64,000 nucleotides of DNA from contig JAIQFC010000015.1 of NCBI GenBank assembly GCA_020073465.1, forward strand, positions 164,074-228,073, given 5' to 3'. Positions 58,022 through 64,000 of this stretch are shown in pieces (within the stretch, counting starts at the first letter, position 1; each line of letters begins with the position of its first letter). The stretch comes from Terriglobia bacterium. GTDB taxonomy: Bacteria > Acidobacteriota > Terriglobia > Terriglobales > Acidobacteriaceae. The notes under the pieces were generated by a model. It was given only the letters and a program-made list of their open reading frames with translations, was not told where the DNA came from and ran no database searches. The position numbers and the translations under genes were made by a program.

Positions 58022-60799
58022 TCACCCCAACTCCTCCAGCTTACTCTTAGACTTGGCCTGCAAAGTCCGTAACTCCTCCGCCCGCCTCCGCAACCCCTCC
58101 ACCACTTTCTCCGGAGCCTTCGCCAGAAACTGCTCGTTCCCCAGCTGCTTCTGGTTGTTGCCCAATTCTTTTTCGATCTTCTCCAGTTCCTTCGTCAAAC
58201 GTTCCCGCTCCGCGGCCACATCGATCTTTCGCTCATACACCACATGCACATCAAACCGCGCCGTATGCCGCGCACCGGCCCGCTTGGCCAGCGAGGCTTC
58301 CGCGAACGTGATCTTTTCCACATTCCCCAGCCGCTCCACCGCCCCGCGATTCTGTTCGATCATCCCCCGAATCCCCGGTTCATGCGCAAACACTTCGATC
58401 GGCACCTTGACCTTCGGCTCAACTTTCAGCTCCGCCCGCACATTGCGCACACTCACAATTAAGTCCTGCAAAATCGCCATCTCCGTCTCAGCCGCAAGGT
58501 TGAACCGTTTCTCGTCGCCTTGCGGATAAGGGGCTAGTGCAATAGATTTCAGCGGCGGGTTTCCGTCATAGATGGCCTGCCAGATTTCTTCCGTGATGAA
58601 CGGCATGAATGGATGCAACAGGAGCAATGAGCTCTCGAAGAGCTTAACAAGGTTGCTGCATGCTGCCCGCACGGCTTCTCCGCTCTTACCCTCCTCGAAG
58701 GCAAGGCGTGGCTTGAATAGCTCAATGTACCAATCGCAAAGGTCTCCCCAGAAAAAATCGTAAATACGATTCGCAGCTTCGTGGAAGCGATAGGTCTGGA
58801 GCGCGTCGTTAACGTCCTTTGCCACGCGGTGAAATCGCGAACTGATCCAAGCATCCTCTAGCCTAAGCTCCAAGAATCCGACATAACCTTCGCGCATATC
58901 GGCCTCGTAGCCATCTCGCGACCACAATCCCGCAGCCTGTACCCTGTCCACATTCATGAACATGAACCGCGCCGCATTCCAGATCTTGTTGGCAAACGCC
59001 CGGTACCCATCCGTCCGGCTCTCATTGAAAGCAATATCCGTCCCCGGAGCCGCCATCGCCGCCAAAGTAAACCGCGTCGCATCCGTCCCAAACCGCTCAA
59101 TAATCTCCAGCGGATCGATCACGTTCCCCTTGGTCTTCGACATCTTCTGGCGCTCGGCATCGCGCACCAGCGCGTGGATGTACACCTGCCGGAACGGCAC
59201 GCTGTCATTCTTCTTGTCTCCCCACCCGCTCGCCTTCTTGATGGCCGCGTCCTGCTCATGTCCCTGCATAAAGTGGCATCCGAACATGATCATGCGCGCC
59301 ACCCAGAAGAACAGGATCTCGTACGCCGTAATCAGCAGGGTCGTTGGATAAAACACCGCCTGATCCCGCGTCTTCTCCGGCCACCCCAGCGTCGTAAACG
59401 GCAGCAGTCCCGACGAAAACCACGTATCCAGCACATCCGAAACCTGCTCCAGCTTCGTGCTGCCACACTTCGTGCACGTCAGCGGAGCCTCGCGCGCCAC
59501 CGTCACGTGCTTGCAGTCTTCACACGTCCACGCCGGAATCCGATGTCCCCACCACAACTGCCGCGACACGCACCAGTCGTGGATGTTATTCATCCAGTTC
59601 AAATACACCTGGCGATGATTCTCCGGAACAATCGTGATCTCGCCGCTCTCAACCGCCTCCTTCGCGCGCGCCGCCAGCGGTCCCACCTTGACGAACCACT
59701 GTTCTGACAACCGCGGCTCCACCACCGTCCCGCAGCGATCGCACTTGCCCAAGGCGAGCGAGTAATCCTTCTCCGCTACCAGGAATCCTTGTTCTTTCAA
59801 ATCATGCAGCACCCGCTTGCGCGCCTCGAACCGGTCCAGCCCCGCATACACGCCTGCGTTCGCATTCATGTGCGCGTGCTCGTCCATTACATCGATCTGC
59901 GGCAGGTTGTGCCGCTTGCCCGCCTCAAAATCATTCGGATCATGCGCCGGAGTCACCTTCACTGCGCCCGTCCCAAACTCCGGCTGCGCCAGTTCATCCG
60001 TAATAATCGGAATCTCCCGCTTCATCAGCGGCAGCAGCACTTTCTTCTTGTGCAGATGCGTATAGCGCTCGTCCTTCGCGTTCACCGCGACCGCCGTATC
60101 GCCCAGCATCGTCTCCGGCCGCGTCGTCGCCACCGTGATGAACTCGTTCGTCCCCACCACCGGATACCGGATCTCCCACAGCTTTCCCGCGACCTCTTCG
60201 TGCTTCACCTCAAGATCGGAGATCGCCGTCTCGCACCGCGGACACCAGTTCACGATGTACTTCCCGCGATAAATCAGCCCTTCTTCATATAGCCGGACGA
60301 ACACCTCGCGCACCGCGCGCGAGAGATTCTCGTCCATGGTGAAGTACTCGCGGTCCCAGTCGACCGACGCCCCCAGCCGCTTCATCTGGTCGAGAATCGC
60401 GCCGCCGTACTCGCGCTTCCACTCCCACACCCGCTCGATAAATTTCTCCCGCCCCAGGTCGCGCCGCTTCTTGCCCTCTTTCGCGAGCTGCCGCTCCACC
60501 ATCATCTGCGTCGCGATCCCCGCGTGATCGGTCCCCGGCAGCCACAGCGTGATGAACCCCCGCATGCGATGCCAGCGCACAATGATGTCCATCTGCGTCT
60601 GGTTCAGCATGTGCCCCATGTGCAGCCGTCCCGTCACATTCGGCGGCGGCAGCAAAAGCGTGAACACCGGACGCGTCTCATCTTCTGAACGGCTCGGCGC
60701 AGGCGTCGGCACGGAGAACAGCTTCTCCTTGATCCAGTACTCCGCCCAGCGCGTCTCAATCGCGCCCGGCTCGTAAGCTTTTGGCAGTTCGTGTGGCAT
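58022..60799 (-). CDS. valS: Valyl-tRNA synthetase
   Basis: 'PPPNVTGRLHMGHMLNQTQMDIIVRWHRM', 'LPGTDHAGIATQ', 'KMSKTKGNVIDPLEI'. Confidence 0.97.
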   Translation of the reverse strand: MPHELPKAYEPGAIETRWAEYWIKEKLFSVPTPAPSRSEDETRPVFTLLLPPPNVTGRLHMGHMLNQTQMDIIVRWHRMRGFITLWLPGTDHAGIATQMMVERQLAKEGKKRRDLGREKFIERVWEWKREYGGAILDQMKRLGASVDWDREYFTMDENLSRAVREVFVRLYEEGLIYRGKYIVNWCPRCETAISDLEVKHEEVAGKLWEIRYPVVGTNEFITVATTRPETMLGDTAVAVNAKDERYTHLHKKKVLLPLMKREIPIITDELAQPEFGTGAVKVTPAHDPNDFEAGKRHNLPQIDVMDEHAHMNANAGVYAGLDRFEARKRVLHDLKEQGFLVAEKDYSLALGKCDRCGTVVEPRLSEQWFVKVGPLAARAKEAVESGEITIVPENHRQVYLNWMNNIHDWCVSRQLWWGHRIPAWTCEDCKHVTVAREAPLTCTKCGSTKLEQVSDVLDTWFSSGLLPFTTLGWPEKTRDQAVFYPTTLLITAYEILFFWVARMIMFGCHFMQGHEQDAAIKKASGWGDKKNDSVPFRQVYIHALVRDAERQKMSKTKGNVIDPLEIIERFGTDATRFTLAAMAAPGTDIAFNESRTDGYRAFANKIWNAARFMFMNVDRVQAAGLWSRDGYEADMREGYVGFLELRLEDAWISSRFHRVAKDVNDALQTYRFHEAANRIYDFFWGDLCDWYIELFKPRLAFEEGKSGEAVRAACSNLVKLFESSLLLLHPFMPFITEEIWQAIYDGNPPLKSIALAPYPQGDEKRFNLAAETEMAILQDLIVSVRNVRAELKVEPKVKVPIEVFAHEPGIRGMIEQNRGAVERLGNVEKITFAEASLAKRAGARHTARFDVHVVYERKIDVAAERERLTKELEKIEKELGNNQKQLGNEQFLAKAPEKVVEGLRRRAEELRTLQAKSKSKLEELG

Positions 60800-60821
60800 C
60801 AGTGTGTGTGGCTGCAGAAAC

Positions 60822-60855
60822 TTGTGTAGGGACAGCCGCCCCCGGCTGTCCGGCC
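60822..60855. repeat. REP-like palindrome (family A) between valS and the ParA-SIR2 operon
   Basis: TTGTGTAGGGACAGCCGCCCCCGGCTGTCCGG. Confidence 0.85.
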
Positions 60856-61051
60856 CACCCCGCCCGGCATCTCGCCAACAAGAGATGAACTTTGATCTTA
60901 CAGTCGCAAGAAAAGAAGGGTCAAACCATCACCGGGATAGGAGGTAGGAGGTTTTGAAACCGGACTCCATAGTGAGAATCTAGTAAACAAGGGCCGGTCG
61001 GGCTGGGGCCGAGCGGGGGGCGGGGGGGCGCGGGCGAGCGAAGGAGTACTG

Positions 61052-61813
61052 TCAGAACTGCCCTCGGCGGAAGCCGACCATATGCCATTGTTGTTGGATG
61101 TTGGATAGCCAGTTGCGTGGCTCTTCGTACTTTCGCTGTGCGCTCGGCGACGGTGCGATGGAGCGGAGCCAACTGAGGCGATCGATGGCGATTTTGATGC
61201 TATCGCGAATGGCCATTGGCTCAAATGCACCCTTCGTTGGAACCACCGCAAACCCGTCGAATGCGGGATCATCCAATGGAGACGACGCACGGAACGGAAT
61301 GCGGCGACACGGCTGGATAAACACTGGCCAAGGTACCCTTTCGAGCAACCGTTCCAGTTCATCGTTGTTTGCAGGATCTACCAGCCGACAACGAGAGTTG
61401 AGGTCCGGCACCCGCGCCAGAGCGGACGGAGCTATCATGACTCCAACCCAGTTCTGGGCCTGCTCGAACTGATAAGCATCAATCACGGCCCGGCCTGCGA
61501 CGAAGACACTTTCTGCGACCCTAGATCTAAAGAAGTCACCAAAGGCAATCGCACCTCGAAGTGGGATGCCCTCATCCAAAAGGTGGCTCAATAGCCGTGA
61601 GCATGCACCAGCGACCGCAATGAGTGACTCCGGGCTGTCTCCCTTTGCGGTCAAAACAATACTGTCGGAAAAGACAACGAAATCGACTTCTCTGTCCTCT
61701 GTTGCGTTTCCGAGGCAGTCGATATATCGACGTACTCTCTCGCCTGAAGGATCAGCAGCTACCAAAGCAGAAAAGCCGAGAACGTCAAGCAACGCAACAT
61801 ATCCACCATTCAC
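61052..61813 (-). CDS. Putative class III nucleotidyl-cyclase-fold protein (third gene of ParA-SIR2 operon)
   Basis: 'YVALLDVLGFSALV' (D10), 'FVVFSDSIVLTAKG' (D50), 'GIPLRGAIAFGDFF...SVFVAGRAVIDAYQFEQAQNWVGVMIAPSAL' resemble the order of cyclase homology domain motifs. Confidence 0.6.
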   Translation of the reverse strand: MNGGYVALLDVLGFSALVAADPSGERVRRYIDCLGNATEDREVDFVVFSDSIVLTAKGDSPESLIAVAGACSRLLSHLLDEGIPLRGAIAFGDFFRSRVAESVFVAGRAVIDAYQFEQAQNWVGVMIAPSALARVPDLNSRCRLVDPANNDELERLLERVPWPVFIQPCRRIPFRASSPLDDPAFDGFAVVPTKGAFEPMAIRDSIKIAIDRLSWLRSIAPSPSAQRKYEEPRNWLSNIQQQWHMVGFRRGQF

Positions 61814-61850
61814 GGAGATTCTCCATTGTCTGAAGCAACGTTGATCCTCG

Positions 61851-62711
61851 TCAGGCCGCGAGCGATCTCAGTCCGATCACCTTATCCCTGAGGTCGTTCA
61901 TTGCCCCCACCGCAAGGCCGTGTTTACCTTTGGAATACTCGATGAGCTCAACATTGTGTGTCTTCTTGATCGCGGCTTTAATCGATGGATGTCGAGTCTT
62001 CTCCACGAGAGCATAGTGAGGGTGTGCGCTCGGTGCAGAAATGTTGACATTTTCGAGCACGAGCTGAATATCTGGGTCGGTTAGGCTGGCCCCAACAAAC
62101 AGAATCGTATGTGTCAAAAACAGTGCGTCGAGAACCTGGTAGAAACCCGGATGGTCCCTCTTGGCTGTGTAGTAGCTGGAGCGTGACAGCACAATCTTAG
62201 TGGGATCAGAGACACAACCATGAGCCTTCATGACTAGGCGAACTCTCGATCTGATATTCTCAACCGCGAATCTGTCGTAGTAGCGACATATGTTGTAACC
62301 ACTCCCAGCATTGCCAGAAATACAGTAATGGTCGTATATCTCGTCGTAATTAGTTGTGATAACAATCTTCGGATCGAGTTCCAAGATTATTTTGTGCAAC
62401 TCATTTGGAGAAAACTTTGGCGTTACAAAAGTATTCCGAAGATAATCTGCAAAATCGGCAGGGTTAGTGCGTTCCGTGATAATTTCAGCCGCATCCAAGA
62501 ATTGGTATTTCTTGATCAATGACCTAGCTACCTTTTTATCTGCTTCATCACGTATCAGCGCACTAGCATCAGTCAGGAATGTTTCCCAGTTCGGTGGATG
62601 CGTATTTCCGTTCTCCCCTAGACTTCCCATGGACACTCCCGCACCCATGAAGACGATGCAGCGACGTTCAGCCAACTCTCTTGCGAACGCGGGAGGCCAT
62701 TCGATAGCCAC
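61851..62711 (-). CDS. SIR2-family protein (putative NADase)
   Basis: GTG start; 'CIVFMGAGVSMGSLGENG', 'KIVITTNYDEIYD', 'VMKAHGCVSDPTKIVLSRSSY', 'ILFVGASLTDPDIQLVL'. Confidence 0.9.
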   Translation of the reverse strand: MAIEWPPAFARELAERRCIVFMGAGVSMGSLGENGNTHPPNWETFLTDASALIRDEADKKVARSLIKKYQFLDAAEIITERTNPADFADYLRNTFVTPKFSPNELHKIILELDPKIVITTNYDEIYDHYCISGNAGSGYNICRYYDRFAVENIRSRVRLVMKAHGCVSDPTKIVLSRSSYYTAKRDHPGFYQVLDALFLTHTILFVGASLTDPDIQLVLENVNISAPSAHPHYALVEKTRHPSIKAAIKKTHNVELIEYSKGKHGLAVGAMNDLRDKVIGLRSLAA

Positions 62712-62713
62712 AG

Positions 62714-63739
62714 CTAGTTTCCCATCCCAATATTCCTAGCAAGGGCTCGAACGATATCGGTGAGAGTCTTAGCGTAACCGTCCCGTTGCTTAAACTGGCT
62801 ACCCACCAAACCGTCAGCCGCAACCAACTCCCTGATCGGTGCATTTACCGATTGCGCCAACGGGACGAGACTGTACATGTGGGGAACATCACCCAAATGC
62901 ATGGTCGCGACATCGCGCCCATCTTCCCAGAAGCCCCCCAGTGAGTGTCTGACCTCGCTAGGAATATCTTGCAGGAGCTTTTCGTATGCTTTGGTGGGCC
63001 GCCTGACACCACCCTTAGACTTGGCGATGTACTGCTGAACCGTGTAGCCCGCAAAACCTCGCTTGATTGCAGGTTCTTTCTTGATTTGAAACTCAGCCAA
63101 GGACTCAGAGTCTGAAAGGTCAAACCCGGTCTCGTAAATCTTCAGCCAGTGAGACAGCCATTCAGCAATATTTCTAACTCCAAAGATGCTGAAGAGGTCC
63201 GCCCCCATCGGGCTTACAAAGTACTGTGTTCCAAGTAGCACAGTGCGGTTAAGTGAACCAAGGCTAGGTCCTATATCGAAAAACACGATGTCATACTTGC
63301 CCTCAAGTGAAGCGCAGAGCGCCGCACACCAATTGCTCTTCCGCAGACCACCGATATTGCCGCCCGCAGCTTCGCTCCACGCCTGGCTCAGCGTGTCCTC
63401 GACAATCGAGAGCCGTGGATGGCCCGCGAGAACGTCTGTTCCAAAGCGGTTGGCTGAGGCCAGGATCGGCGTAATGTTAGGGTCGATCGCTGCATCGCCT
63501 ACCTGGAGGGGACGTACAGCATCGAGAATTGTTCCAGTCTTGCCCCGAGTCTCTTTCTGGCGATACAGCTTCTGCGTTGTGGCTTCGTCCAGCACGAGTT
63601 GCGAAGTATTGCATTGTGGATCGCAATCGACAAGAAGAACACGTTTCCTTAACTCCAACGCAAAGTGTGCGGCGACGTTGCATGTCAGCGTTGTCTTGCC
63701 AACGCCACCTTTGTTATTGAAAAAGCAGATTGAAATCAT
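62714..63739 (-). CDS. ParA/MinD-like deviant Walker A ATPase
   Basis: 'MISICFFNNKGGVGKTTLTCNVAAHFA', 'VLLVDCDPQCNTSQL', 'DIVFFDIGPSLGSLNRTVL'. Confidence 0.93.
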   Translation of the reverse strand: MISICFFNNKGGVGKTTLTCNVAAHFALELRKRVLLVDCDPQCNTSQLVLDEATTQKLYRQKETRGKTGTILDAVRPLQVGDAAIDPNITPILASANRFGTDVLAGHPRLSIVEDTLSQAWSEAAGGNIGGLRKSNWCAALCASLEGKYDIVFFDIGPSLGSLNRTVLLGTQYFVSPMGADLFSIFGVRNIAEWLSHWLKIYETGFDLSDSESLAEFQIKKEPAIKRGFAGYTVQQYIAKSKGGVRRPTKAYEKLLQDIPSEVRHSLGGFWEDGRDVATMHLGDVPHMYSLVPLAQSVNAPIRELVAADGLVGSQFKQRDGYAKTLTDIVRALARNIGMGN

Positions 63740-64000
63740 GGTGTCAGAGGATTATCAGTTCATACCAACCTTTTTGCAAGAATCGACGGAAACCTGGGGA
63801 CATCCATGATAAGTAAGAGTCAAGAGGAGACGGAGGTCTCCGGACGCTTGGAAGAGTGGAGTCTCGAAGCGGGAGTGGGGCGGATAAGTTGGGGAACGGC
63901 GTGCGATCCTGGGTAGCGGCCAAAGCAGCAGCCTGGCCAGACATCCATTTGCGGGAAGCGGGTGTGAGCCCGATCCACGAAGTATGAGTTAGGGTTTTCC

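Noticed and set aside
60898-61362. 154-aa minus-strand ORF overlapping the 3' part of the cyclase-like gene
   Set aside because: Out of frame with the better-supported ORF and ends in low-complexity G/C-rich sequence
63744-63944. 66-aa minus-strand ORF upstream of parA-like gene
   Set aside because: Low-complexity Pro/Ser/Leu-rich translation and no recognisable start signal; possible leader but unsupported
1-64000. tRNA or rRNA genes, including an integration-site tRNA next to the ParA-SIR2 operon
   Set aside because: No convincing cloverleaf or rRNA sequence recognised by eye; needs tRNAscan-SE/Infernal to exclude

Overview
The 64 kb window is a GC-rich bacterial chromosome segment whose gene content looks Acidobacteriota-like (inference). 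Most of it is ordinary core and metabolic genes: ExbD/TolR, glycosyltransferases, biotin carboxylase plus a separate BCCP, LptD, RelA/SpoT, RidA, FKBP, L28, PcrA, adenosine deaminase, peptide deformylase, a rhomboid-TPR protein, an ECF sigma factor with a YCII partner, ComEC, CoaX, BirA, NadC and ValS. No rRNA, tRNA or CRISPR array was recognised. Three signals stand out. (1) At the right edge there is a compact three-gene minus-strand operon (61052-63739) with atypical, AT-richer composition. It encodes a ParA-like ATPase, a SIR2-family putative NADase and a small protein with class III nucleotidyl-cyclase-like motifs, and is a candidate undescribed anti-phage or conflict system. (2) Several families of dispersed palindromic repeats are present, including REP-like hairpins. 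They flank a frameshifted REP-associated tyrosine transposase (RAYT), are nested in one another, and occur in frame inside coding genes (four in pcrA, one in comEC). (3) A degenerate heptanucleotide tandem-repeat family (pentamer core RCTRA) sits just upstream of start codons, including 21.7 perfect copies ending 4 nt before the def ATG. All calls come from reading the sequence and ORF translations; no database search was run.
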